A stretch of 64,000 nt of DNA from Gyrodactylus bullatarudis (lineage: Eukaryota; Platyhelminthes; Monogenea; Gyrodactylidea; Gyrodactylidae): contig SSNU01000123.1 in assembly GCA_012064415.1 (NCBI GenBank), positions 107,712 to 171,711 on the forward strand, read 5' to 3'. A model generated the notes under the pieces. It worked only from the letters and a program-made list of their open reading frames with translations, was not told the origin of the DNA and made no database searches. Positions 11,620 through 24,000 of this stretch are shown here, piece by piece (the first letter of the stretch is position 1; every line of letters starts with the position of its first letter). A program made the translations under genes and the position numbers.

Positions 11620-14600
11620 ATGACATCGGTGACCCAGCTCAAAACCAATGTTAAAAAACATCTATCCGACAATAATATCTCAGCTGAACAGGTCAACGTA
11701 TTAATCAAGAGGCTAGAATATTACAATAAATGGTATGGGAAGGATATCAAGAATTTAAATCTTATACAATTTTACGAAGAATGTTTATCAACAAAATCTT
11801 TTCCTACAAACGTATGGAGATCAGCCGCGGAGAATAACAACCAACCGACTGAACTATTAGCCAGTGAAAAGGTCATAGAATGGATCCTCAACCTCAGAAA
11901 CGTTGCCGAATCTTTCAACTCAAAAGCCAATACAAATCTTAATTTCCTTATAACAAATATTCAGTCAGATGACCTTATAGATTCAATAATTACCATAATG
12001 AATGAAGAAGCTGTTAAACAAGCCAAAATTATCGTCAACAGAAACAAAAGGTACCGAAGGAAAATGCCCATGTGTAAATGAGACATGGGGTATTCGCAGT
12101 TCATTAGTAGTCATACATCATTAGAAGGAAGAACTATATATGAACATTCATTATCTGCTCAGAATTTTCCATTGTACAGATCTATTTTATTTATTTTTAT
12201 ATTATAAATGTCGCTACTTCAAACCAAAAAAAATTGATGAAATCAACCTAGACACAATCATGGGAAGAAATCTGAAGAAATGTGTTTTCAATTTTTCAGA
12301 CCTTCAATTAGACCAAACAGACAAAGAACTACTGACGCTTGGACCATCCTTTTTTATACCCAACAACAAGGACTCAAACCTGGAAACGAAGATAGGATTC
12401 GAATGCTTAGTTGACCAAACAGAAAAAATTTTCAACTGCAATGACGAGGCAAGAGAACGATTCCACTTATCAATGGCAACTTATTGTAATGAATATGCGA
12501 ATCAAGAGATAAACTTCGAATACCTGCAACAGAGACACTTCAAAGCATTAAAAAAACTGAAGAGAAACACGAACATAATACTGACTAAACCAGACAAAGG
12601 AACAGGCTTGGTAATATTGTCAAAAGAAAAATATGTGAACTCAATGAGGAAAATTATTGATGACACTTCGAAGTTCACTAAAACAAGAACCAAACTAGAA
12701 ACCCACATACCAAAAATATTTGCAGACAAAGTGAAGAAAGAGCTGAAGACAATGCTAGAGAATAAGCACATCGACGCTCCAACTTACTAGAAGCTGAGAT
12801 GTTCAAACAACTCAACTAACCGTATGGCCTACCAAAAGTGCACAAAATCAACAGGGACCAGACAGATCCAGAAATCCCGATGAGACCTATACTAGATATG
12901 AGCCAGTCAGCAACGAGAGAGATAGCAAAATGGCTGGTCGAAATCCTCACCCCAATAAAGACAACCCTGTGCAAACATTCCCTTTCAGACACCTTTGAAT
13001 TCATCGAGAAAATGAAAGAAACCAACGTAAATATATACTAGATTTTTATTTGAAATAATTATTAAGCATATCGTGATTATCTGGTACAAATGATATTAAA
13101 TATGAACAAATGTTGGGAATGTTTTTATCTTTAAACTGAGAAAAGTTAATTTGAAATCTTGTGCGAAGGGGGAGGAGTACAGTAGTATAGAGTATCCCCT
13201 TGCTGAGCGCAGGTTGTAATGGCCATTTGGTTGAGTAGCATACTTAGAGTACAGGAACGCAGAGGCTGAGATGCGTCTAAGCCAGAGAGGAAATAATTAA
13301 GCCCGCTAAAGTAAATCATAATAAGGTAGTGGGCCGAAGCATGTTCTGAGATAAATGTATTGAATACGTTCGAGCTTTTTGGAAATGCCAACAGGGTGAT
13401 CACAGAGAATTCCAGATCCGTAGTCAAGATAGGGTTGTATGAGTGATTTAAAAAGAGAATTTCGTAAATCGGGGTTAATAACAAATCTCCTTATGAAGTA
13501 ACTCATACACCTTGTCGTTTTGAGGACTTAAATGGAATGGTTGTTTGTGTTCAGTTTATTATCATAGAAAAGGCCAAGATCCTTGATAAATGATCAAATC
13601 ATGATGTTGTTTGACGTTGTATCACTCTTCACGAACGTTCCATTGGAAGAGACCATTGAATTAGTCGTCAATTTCGTAAAGAATAACCAGTCAATGTTCA
13701 AGCTGGCTTCAAACTGGGTGAGAAAGTTACTAATTTTATGTTGTAAAAATGTCGTGTTTAGCTTCAATGGCCACATGTACATCCAGAAGGATGGGGTTGC
13801 AATGGGCTCACCTCTTGGACCACTATTGGCTGACATTTTCTTGGCAAAATTGGAGATGACATCATTGAAACCGACAATCGACAAGTCCAATCTCTATTTC
13901 AGATACATGGATGGCACATTCATAACAATGAACAAAAATGACAATCCAGAAGAATTCCTCTGTACCTTCAATTAGGCCCATGAGAAGATAGAATTTACAA
14001 TGGAAAAAGAGAACGAAAATAGCCTGGCATTTTTGGATGTTAAACTTATAAGAAACGAGGATGGAACGATAAAGCGAGGAATCCACAGAAAAAACACGTT
14101 CACGGGTAGAATGCTAAACTTCAATTCATTTGTACCGGGAAAAATTAAACGTGGCCTCATAACAGCGTTAGCAAAGAGAACACGAAGGATAGTCTCTGAT
14201 GAAATGTGGGAAGAAGAATTGGAACAGCTGATCAGCATATTTTTAATAAACGATTATCCAATAGAACTGATCAATGATCGTCTCTCAAAACTCTATACTC
14301 CGAGAAGGAAGCCAAAAGAAACGGAAGGTCCAACCGCCTACATTAAACTTCCATTCAAAGGTGATAGAATTGCAATGACGTTCCAGAAGAAAATCAATGA
14401 TCTCTTTTATGAAACTTACCCAGAAGGTAACAAAAGGATCATCTACAAAACGAAAAAGATGTATACGAATTGTTCCAAAGACACACTGGAGCCACTAAAA
14501 CAATCCTATGTGGTTTACAAATTCAAATGCCCTTGTAATGCAGAATACATAGGCCAAACCATCAGGAGCCTTGAGGAAAGAGTAGATGAGCACCTCCATA

Positions 14601-14891
14601 CTGGACAAACAGCCATCAGAGAGCACCTCAAAAACTGTAATGCCGAAGTTTCCCCCCAAAACTTTGTATAAACCATCAGGAAATTGCATTTATAGTTTAA
14701 AAGCTGCTGAAGCATATCTCATCAATCAACACAAGCCAAATCTATGCATACAGAAAAATCATGTTAAGCCCCTGAACCTCCCAAAACCAAAAGAGCAGAA
14801 ACAATTGTCCCAGCCCTCACCCAAAAAGAAAAGAAAAGAAGAGGTCAAGACGAGCAAACGGATCACAGAGTTCTTCCCAGCAACACAATAA
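11620..14891 (+). pseudogene. PLE-1 reverse transcriptase / GIY-YIG endonuclease, broken
   Basis: The protein would be a Penelope reverse transcriptase with C-terminal GIY-YIG nuclease, used for target-primed integration. The likely start is ATG 11620 (MTSVTQLK); the upstream extension to 11491 reads through ribozyme-like DNA. Pieces in order: N-terminal part to 12081 (stop); 12230-12790 with the PLE motif TKPDKGTGLVIL; 12820-13041 with GLPKVHK and RPILDMS after a frameshift; 13583-13975 with FDVVSLFTNVPLEET, DGVAMGSPLGPLLAD and the active-site region; then 14000-14671 and 14586-14891 with IKLPFKGD, AEYIGQTIRSLEERVDEH and a basic tail. The catalytic box reads YMDG instead of YxDD, so it should be inactive. 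Stops at 12081, 12790 and 13975 plus the insertion confirm decay. Confidence 0.85.
13034..13582 (-). mobile_element. Non-LTR retrotransposon 3' fragment inserted in PLE-1
   Basis: Splits the PLE-1 frame between EKMKETNVN and FDVVSLFTNVP. On the minus strand 13306-13506 encodes SLIQPYLDYGSGIL and KKLERIQYIYLRTC, typical of the region C-terminal to a LINE reverse transcriptase. The 5' part is missing, as is usual for LINE insertions. Possible short target duplication of a GTAAAT/ATAAAT kind at the edges; I am not sure of it. Confidence 0.65.
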
Positions 14892-15120
14892 TTTTCATTA
14901 TGACCCCTTAATTAACACCATTTACAATCTTTCGTTATAATTCTATTCTGTATTACTATAAAATAATTATAATTAGCCCCATAACAATAACACATCCAAA
15001 AGACCAATTTTACTAAATAATGTTGCATACCTGGCAACAGGTATGATCCAATCGAATTTTAAGAACAATTTCAACCAATAATTTAAACCACTTCTTTAAA
15101 CCTTCTTAAAATTAATATAC

Positions 15121-16033
15121 TTTAACTTGGTTTTGCTCATTATATATCATTCGACAGGGAATTTTCTCCTTTTTTCAATACACCAACAAAAAATTGTCTA
15201 ACAGGAATAATAACAAAGATAGAATAACTCTGTTATTTCAACTTTTTACATTAAGAAACTTACACCGTTCGATAGAGCATAACATTTTATGCATTATTTC
15301 AAAAAATCAAACCATAATCACGAGATTTGCCAGAATAGTTCGAGAAACAAAATTTGAACCAAAAAAAAATCGATAATGAAAAATACATCATCCTAAAATC
15401 TCAATCTAACCAAAATGGATAGACAGAATGCTGGACCTCCCTGGTGTTTTAAGTCAGAGGTTAAAATAACATTCCTAATGTGTTAAGATTAAGATAATCA
15501 CTACATGTATTTGTATTATAATCTGTCAATCAATGTCACAGTCAGAAACCTCCTCTCACTTCTGTCCTATCATTTAATGTGAATCAAAATTTCGTGCGTT
15601 TCAACTGATTTTTTACTCTTATAAATAATTTTTATTCAAAATGATAAACATCTTTCTAGCGCTTCTCATAATCTTTGAAAAATGTTAAAGTTTTTAGTTC
15701 TTCCAGCATGCCAAATCTTTTTTTTCACAATCATTGAAAGAAATTTTGTCATTATTTATAACAGGCTGCAGTAAATTAACCAGATACAGCTTTTTTATAG
15801 AAATATTTAATTTTCTTTTGTTTAAGTTTAATGTGAAATTCGCGCAAGATTTATTTTGGTTCTGATTCTAAAGGATCCTAATAGATAATCAACTAAAACA
15901 GAGCCTGGAAAACATCTCAGCAACTCCAAGAGCTGATTTCATTGGACATCGGCTTCACAGCGAAAAGACTATTAAAAAACTATAATTATTATGGTTGCAT
16001 TGAATCTCATTAATTCACTTAACATGTTAGTAA
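15121..16033. other. Intergenic, nothing recognised
   Basis: No coding or repeat family recognised between PLE-1 and the Merlin relic. A terminal repeat of the Merlin element may begin here but I could not define it. Confidence 0.4.
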
Positions 16034-16892
16034 ATGATCGAAGAGGCTTTTGAAATAGCCAAGCGCGAGAGTCTAATTCGATTTGCCCCTAAGCGTTGTG
16101 ATGGATGCACAGATGGCTTGATGAACCTAAAAAGTTGGCTGGACAATGGAAGCACCAATGTATGAAATGCAGAAGAAAAGTCTCTCTTTACATTGACTCC
16201 ATATTTTACAGTAAGCCAGAAGTTTGAATACTATCAAAATTTATTTTTACTATTATTATTTTTACAGAGGCTAATGCTCCAATGCACAAGATCTTCCAGA
16301 TCATGTATCACTACGTGAATAAAATCACCGTAGTTGAGTCAGAAGAGCAAACTGGAGTATCTGCCAAGACAATCATCAAGTACCGAAAGTTGTTTGAGGA
16401 TAAGGTCCTCCAATACAACGAAAACGTCAATATGATTGGAGGAATTGGTATGACAGTGGAGGTTGACGAATCCCACTTGTTCAAGAGGAAATACCACAGA
16501 GGTCGAGTCCTTGCCTATCAGCACTTCTGGTTTGTGGGAGCTTTTTGCAAAGAGACAAGACAGGTGAAACTGCTAGTAGTGACTCGAAGACCTCGAGAGG
16601 TACTACATGACTTTATCCTGGGACAAGGATCATCACAGACGAGTGGCAAGGCTATCGAGGTATAGATAATTATGGTTATTTACATGACACCGTGAATCAC
16701 AAGCGCAATTTTGTCAATCCGTTCACTGGTGCTCATACTAACACTGTCGAGCGTTTGTGGAGAAGTCTGAAAGCAGAAGTAGCCAAAGGCACGTCATTGG
16801 TGCATTTAAACAGACGTATAAAAATTTTCGAGGCTCATTTCAACTCTGAGTTGCGAGCAAACATTCTAATGAGAGCTCTTGAATTTATTTAA
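16034..16892 (+). pseudogene. Merlin-family (ISXO2-like) DNA transposase, broken
   Basis: Starts at ATG 16034 with a zinc-ribbon-like N-terminus (RCDGC then QCMKCRRKVSLYIDS) separated by a frameshift near 16140. A GT-AG intron of about 57 nt (16211-16267) precedes the main ORF from 16282. Catalytic acidic residues are visible as VEVDESHLFKRKYHRG (D), TDEWQGYRG (D) and NTVERLWRSLK (E), the DDE pattern of this family. A second frameshift near 16622 separates the first D from the last two. The C-terminus ends at TAA 16892. Two frameshifts make it non-functional as it stands. A second, different Merlin relic is at 26039-26510. Confidence 0.8.
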
Positions 16893-17227
16893 ATAAATTA
16901 TTTAAAATATTCGATCTGATTTTTAACATACTATTTCAATATCTAGATTTTCTTTAAAAGCATTTATTTTTGAACGTGAGAGCATATTAAATTTTTAAAT
17001 TATCTCTTCTAGAACTTGAGATATTCATAATTATAGTTGAAAAAAGCCAAGTATAAAGATGAATAACTTGTCATGTCACATCCCCACCCCCTTAATGTCA
17101 CGAAAAAATTTTCCTCTCTTCCCTCCAATATACCAATTTGTATACCGAGTATACTACTTCTACCCTGCGGAAAGTTGTTCGGGAAAGTACAGTCCTACCC
17201 ACTAATCTTATTTTGTTTAATTTTAGG

Positions 17228-17441
17228 GCAGAGGAAGAAAAAATATTCATTTCATCTACTCGAATTCTATTGGCTAATCAATGTGATAGTTTAAGGTTTG
17301 GCATTAAATACTATCTCTGGTCTTCATGTATCGAATTGACTGTAGACCTAATACAAAGTATGTGGACCAAAGAAAAAATTCATTTTTTTATTGAAAAAGT
17401 AAGGTTTGCTCATTCTCATATGCAACCTTGGAGACATCAGT
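17228..17441 (+). other. Possible exon of an unrecognised gene
   Basis: An open stretch flanked by TTTTAG and GTAAGT, with coding-like composition (EEEKIFISSTRILLANQ, YLWSSCIELTVDL). I recognise no family and no adjoining exon. It could be a gene relic, a lineage-specific gene or chance. Confidence 0.25.
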
Positions 17442-18062
17442 AAGTTTAATCAGATTTGATAAAGAGTCTATTCATCAGTAGCATCATGCGAATAGAAACT
17501 CGAAACTCTCAAAAGCTACAGGAACCAGCCCGAGATTTCTTATCCTACGAATTTCAATTAGTATGATGGTGAATTTGATTTTTTTGGTATTTTGGGCCCA
17601 CTCTAATGCAGATCCAAATACACGAGACCATTCTGAGTAGAATTTATTTTTTTTAATTCTCACTTATTTAATTTCTAGTGAATCTACTAGTTCTATTTCA
17701 AAGTACAATGGATCCTCAACTTACTTCGTTGTCATCTGTATGAAACATCATAAATCAGCAAACTCAACTGAAACTTTGAGTGTTGACTGATTTATCTTCA
17801 GTCCTTTGGATCTTTTAAAGTTTAGTACTGCGATAAATCTCTTTTTGGTCTCAAGATGTAAAATTGAATGGTATGATTGAAAGGATAATCAGGCGATGAA
17901 AAAAGTAACTAAAATAATTAATAGTGTTAACTTAATACTGTAATGTAAATGTAACCATTAATTATAATTACTGAACTCACCCGAAGCTTAATAATATTGA
18001 ATAAATTTTAATTGATTTCGTTATTTTTTTATAAATGCTACGATAAATCTCTTTTTCGAGAT
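17442..18062. other. Intergenic upstream of CAP gene 1
   Basis: A phrase of about 15 bases, CGATAAATCTCTTTT, occurs at 17830 and again at 18041 just before the TATA box, hinting at a small promoter duplication. Nothing else recognised. Confidence 0.35.
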
Positions 18063-18070
18063 TATAAAAG
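18063..18070 (+). promoter_or_regulatory. TATA box of CAP/FN3 gene 1
   Basis: TATAAAAG lies 27 bases before the ATG at 18097, which implies a very short 5' leader. In CAP gene 2 the same GATTATAAAA string directly abuts the ATG, as if the stretch between two AAAA runs had been deleted. Confidence 0.5.
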
Positions 18071-18096
18071 CAAGTCCGAACCTTCTTTTCAGTAAA

Positions 18097-21000
18097 ATGA
18101 TAGTTTTACTCATCTTAAAGATAGCCTTTTGTGCTCAAGTATACGGAGGCTTTGCAGAAGATTACGTCACTGCCCATAACAAATATCGTAGGATGATTCT
18201 TAATGGAGAGAATCCGAGACAGCCTCAAGCAGTATCAATGCCTGATATGGTATGGGACGATGATTTAGCCGCAGGAGCACAGGATTACGCCAATCAATGC
18301 AAATTTAGTTTCAGCTCAGCAAAAGATCGAAAACTGGAAAAATATCCATATGTTGGAGAAACCATTGTGGGTTCAACTTCGACCAATGCAAACTTGTAGG
18401 TTAAAAATTCATCAACTTCTCATTCGCAAGTTTTGTCAAGCACGATAAAATAGAATTTGTAAATGCTTATTATAATTATGATTTCTTTTCAGCATAGTCA
18501 AATCCTTTTATGATCTCAACTCAAGATATAACTTCACGACAAACTCCTGCAATGGTTTCTGTAGATCCTATCTTCAACTTGTATGGGCAGATTCAGTTAA
18601 TCTTGGATGCGCAACAAACCAGTGTACAGGAATAAAGGTAATTGTATGCCGTTATGGACCTGGGTTAGTTAGAATTATTTTACGGTTCTAATGAACTATT
18701 CATTAAGAGGATTTAGAAGACGAGTGAATATTTAATTATAAAGCTAATATTTCACCGGTTCTCATCAGACTATTACACCGGCTAGATATATATAGCAAAA
18801 TGTTTGAAAATATCGGAATCCTCTGATTGGTTCTTTCAATTTGAAGTATTGATGGAAAGGGGGCCAGGGTTGATGGCTTGTATCCATGATCATTGCTTTC
18901 TTTTTACGTATCTGTCCAATGTTGGTTGCCCACTCAGACTTTTACGTTTTCTACCTCTTTTACCATTTGCAGGTGCAGCCTTTTTCACATTTCCGATACT
19001 GCTAATTATAGGTTGAGAACTAATTCGATTATCAACTACCGTTGACTTCTGTATTTGCACTTTCATTCTCAATCATAATTGTTGTTGGGGCAGAAGATTG
19101 GAGCTGATTATAATGAGACGTAGTTTCAACTTATTGCTCTTTGGGTTCAATTATTACTCCGACTTAATTTCCATTTTGTTTCTGAGTTGAACTAGCAATA
19201 GGAAAATCTTTAAGTAGCTTTGCCGCTCTTACAAGCTTACTTTTGTTTGTAAATCGACTTTTACCTGAAAGTCCTAGCTTGGCTGCAAGAATCTTCTGTT
19301 TACATAAGACTCGATTCAATTTCTTAATGAAGTGGGCCTCAGCTTTGTCCAAGGAATCTACTTTCATCTTGCGCGGGTCACTAGGGTTTACTTGAAACAG
19401 GATGCTGAAGTTGGTCACATCAGCCATGTGATTTGTATCACGAAGGTGTTCTTGGACAGCAGAACCTTTGTTACCTCGGCTCAAGTGTTCTTTGATTCTT
19501 GCCTTTACTGGTCTCACTGTTTGGCCCACATACATCGATCCACATTTGCACTTGAACAAATATATAACGCCTTTCTTTTTTATTTTATAATTTTACACAT
19601 ATTGATTTATTAAAATTTGAAGATTTCCAATACAACTAAATGATAATTTCATCGGATCAATGATGTTGAATTAAAGCTAAACATTTTTTATCGATTTAGC
19701 GGTGCTCTCGCTGCTAAAAGACCTTACGAACCAGTTGGTGGGAGTAAGTTGGATACTGAGAGAGATGGTTGAGAATTTCTCTGTGCTCTCTTTAGTGTCA
19801 TAATATTTTTATTTATTAGTTGTTGTCACTGAGGATCCAACCATAGTGAATATGCCAACTGAGATGGTTGAGGCACATAATGCTCTTCGCCGACTTTATC
19901 TGAATGGAGGGGAAAAACGACAACCTCAAGCAGATTCTATGCCAGATATGGTGTGGGATGACGAAATCGCAGCAAATGCGCAAAGGCATGCAGATAAATG
20001 CATATTTGAACATTCAACACCACAATATCGACAGTTATCTCGCTTCAAAGTCGGAGAAAATATCTATTCCTGGCAAGGTTTCCCTACCAACGAAGTGTAA
20101 GTAAAAATTGATTATTAATTTTGAAAAAAAATTTTCATTTTCAAATGAGAGACTCATTTAGAGGATTTGGAAGTCAAGTGGATATTTAGTAATAAAGCTT
20201 ATATTTCACCGGATCTCGTCAGACTATTACACCGGCTAGATATATATAATAAATAAAATGTACAATAATATCCTCTGATTGGTTCTATCATTCCCGAGTA
20301 CAACAGGGGAGGGTTGGTTGCTAGTATCCACGATCATTGTTTCCTCCTCACGTATCTGTCCATCGTTGGTTGCCCACTTAGACTTTTACGTTTTCTACCT
20401 CTTTTGATAATCGCAGGTGCAGCCTTCTTTTTGCTTTGAATACTGCTAATTACAGGTTGAGATTTAATTAGATTATCAACTACCGTTGACTTGTCTGAAT
20501 TTTCACTTTCAATCTCAATTGTACTTGTTACTGGGGCCGAAGACTGGAGATCATTTAGGGGAGGCGTAGATTCAACTACTTGCTCATTTTGTTCAATTAT
20601 CACTCTAACTTCGCTTGCATTGGGTTTCTGGGTAGAACTGCAAATGGGGAAATTTTCAAGCAGCTTTGCAGCTCTGTCAAGCTTACTTTTGTTTGTAAAT
20701 CTGCTTTTTCCCGTCAGGCCTAACTTAGTGTCCAGGATTTTTTTATTTATTTTAAATTTATTTTTCTCGGATCCAATAGAAAATTATTTCATGAGTAAAA
20801 AGGTTGACGCCAGTTATAAGAATATAGCTCTTTTATTTCATGGCATACTCATCAGCTTTTACATGCCAGATTTATACAAGGAAAACTGTGTACAAAATAT
20901 TGATTGTAACTTTCATTGGTTTTTCTCTGGTGCTTGTGTATACTGATAACATAGAATCTTCGGGATATACATTTAAGAGTGATATATATCTTTAATATGA

Positions 21001-24000
21001 CTAATAGAAATTATGTACAGGGGGTAGTGTTATATATACGTGTTTCCGATATATTCAGCTTGACAGAAATATCTGAATTTGTAGACAACATGAGCTTTTT
21101 TCAGTGGGTCTGATTTGTCTTTTAACTGATTAGGGAATATTTTGTTGGTATTGAAGAATATTTTCGCTTCTTCGTTCGGAAAAGTAGACATGAAAACTTC
21201 TTGAAGTCTTTTCTTGTGTATATGGCATTTTTGGTCTCCTTTAAATGGTAGATACAACTTTGTGCTTTCAATTACAATAACACTACCCCCTGTACATAAT
21301 TTCTATTAGTCATATTACAGAGTCAAACGTGATAGGGATATATATCATTCTTACATGTATATCCCGGAGAGTCTATGTTATTAGTATACATACGCACCAG
21401 AGAACAACCAATGAGAGTTACAATCAATATTTTTTCGAGCTCAACAAAAAACAGAGATTAAAGAGTTTCTCTCTCGAAAAGAAAAGAATTTCGAAATTGA
21501 TTTTATAATAGAATTTATTAAGACTAGGGTCAATATCAGAACTCTCAGTCCTCGGTCATCCAAACCTTACGTTAACTTCATTGTCATTTCCATTAAAAGT
21601 ATCATTGACGCAAATTTCAAGAGCCTCATTAATCTCGAAAGTTTTTTTTAACACCAAGAATTTTAACTTCTTCAATTTTGAGTTAATGCTCACATTGTTG
21701 AGAAAATGTAGAATAAAAACATGAAATGAAAAAACTTTTTTATGTTCTTTAGTTCTTGTTTTTTCCGAGTTCCACATCTCACTGATATTTGTTAGACGTA
21801 ATATTCTCTAGATTTCAGTTTATTTTTTTGTACTAAATAGGCGTGTTACTTTTGAAAATCAACAGCATATTTTATTACAAGACTCGTAGTTAGAACGAGT
21901 TAATTTTTCAAAACAATAATTATAATTAAAATTTATTAAAACTTAGGTCAATATTAGGATTCTCAGCCATGGTCATCCAAACGTTTCGACGGTGATTGTC
22001 TTCACACGCCTTCTTCAGTCGTACCATGGCTGAGAATCCTCATATTGACCTAAGTTTTAATAAATTTTATTATAAAACTAATTTTAGATCATTTTTCACT
22101 GATTCGGAATAATTATAATTCTATTCTGTATTACTATTATAACTAGCCTATTTACATTAACGCATCCAAAGACCACTTTTACTAAATGATGTTGCATATC
22201 TGCAACATGTATGATCCAATTGAATTTTAAAAACAATGTCAGGCAATAATTTACTTCTAAAACCTATCTCTTGGCATGAGTCACACTGATGAGGATGCAT
22301 GAAAAAAAATCTTATTTGTGCATCTTTTCACTTAAAATCTCATGACATCAGTGACTCAGCTCAAAACCAATGTTGAAAATATTATTTTACTAAACAAAAT
22401 AAATAACCATCTAAAAGAAGTTAAATAAGGGATTAAAGTAATTTTACAAATTTCAATTTAAACAAGGAATAAAAATTCTTTTGAGGGAATATGAATATAC
22501 ATATCAAAAATATATAAAAAACTTAAAAAAACTTTATCCAAGGTAGTAAAATAAAGCATATTAGTAAACTGGTTGAAAAAATTCCAAGTCAAAATTCAGT
22601 AAATTAATATTATCTAAAATAATTACACCTATTTGGTTTAATTAAATGATTGACTGAAAATTCTAATATTAACCTAAGTTTTAATTAAGTTTATAAATTA
22701 TTATTCACTTTATCTATTTCATATTTCATTCTTTAAATTTATTTTCTATTAAAGTGTTGTAAAGGCTTGGTATAGTGAAATATCTCGATACACTTTCGAA
22801 ACAAATGGATGCACTAGTGTTTGTGGACACTACACTCAAGTCATTTGGGCCGATTCCATATATTTAGGCTGTGGTCGAACATACTGCATTGATCCTGAGG
22901 ATCCGCAATATGGATCTCACCTTGTTGTTTGTCAATATGGACCAGCGTGAGTCATGAGAAGTTTCAAATATTATTTGGAACTATGAGCCTGATTTTTATT
23001 TTTTAGTGGAAACCACGAAGGAGCGAGACCATACATTGAAAAAATGACCCCAAGTAAGGATTTTATCTGAAATGTACTAATTCTATATCGTCTTAATCAA
23101 ATATCATCAGTACAAAGAGAGATGATTGAGGCTCACAACAGTTATCGTAGAGGAATTTTAAATGGAACTGAGAAACGTGTTCCTCTACCTGCGATAATGC
23201 CTAATTTGAGTTGGGATAAGGAATTAGCAAAAAAAGCCCAAACTTATGCTGATAAATGTGTGAACGAACATAGTACAGATGAAGAAAGAGCTGACTCACG
23301 TTATACTTCAGTTGGAGAAAATATCTACTTCTCCCCAACCAATTTGACGAATCAAGAGTAATTTCTCTTATACTTTTCTAATTAAGCTAAAAATTTAATT
23401 TTTGAGACAAAATACTGTTGAATTCAATAAATATTAATAACCTAATTTTGGCTAATATACAATAATTATTTCGTTTTATATAAAACCAGGATTTCTCAAA
23501 CTTTTTACATATTCTAGAGTTGCTGATGCCTGGTACAATCAAATAGCTTACTATACGTACAAAACCAACGCCTGTTCCGGAAATTGTGATGATTTCAAGC
23601 AGATGATTTGGGCTACTACACTCAAGTTTGGATGTGGACGAGCATACTGCCCCACAGATGAAAGTAATGGAAACCATCTCATAGTTTGCCAGTATGGACC
23701 AGGGTAATTTGAATTTGATTTATAAATATTTTTCTACGTTTTAATATATAATGTATATATCATATTTATTGAGTATATTAGATGAATATTTGAATGACTA
23801 GAAGAAATAAGAAATTTATTATTCACTTAATTTTGTTTTATACTTAAAGTGGCAATGAAGCTGATAAGAAACCTTATGATGAAAAATATCCAAATAGTAA
23901 GTCTATGCTGAATAATTTATGGACCATAAATTATGGTTTACTGATAATTTTCAAATTTCGTTAACATAAAGTGCCAAAATATTCCACGTAAATATTCTGA

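Larger units (their letters stand above)
11545..15120 (+). mobile_element. Penelope-like element PLE-1, full-length-like but decayed
   Basis: This unit has a 5' segment with a degenerate ribozyme (11545-11590, CTGTTTTGAG, GAAA, palindromic AATAAAGGCCTTATT), a coding region of 11620-14891, and an AT-rich 3' UTR. The 3' UTR (about 14930-15090) recurs at 22105-22260, where it runs into the same 5' coding start, supporting the boundaries. A LINE fragment is inserted at about 13034-13582. Confidence 0.75.
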
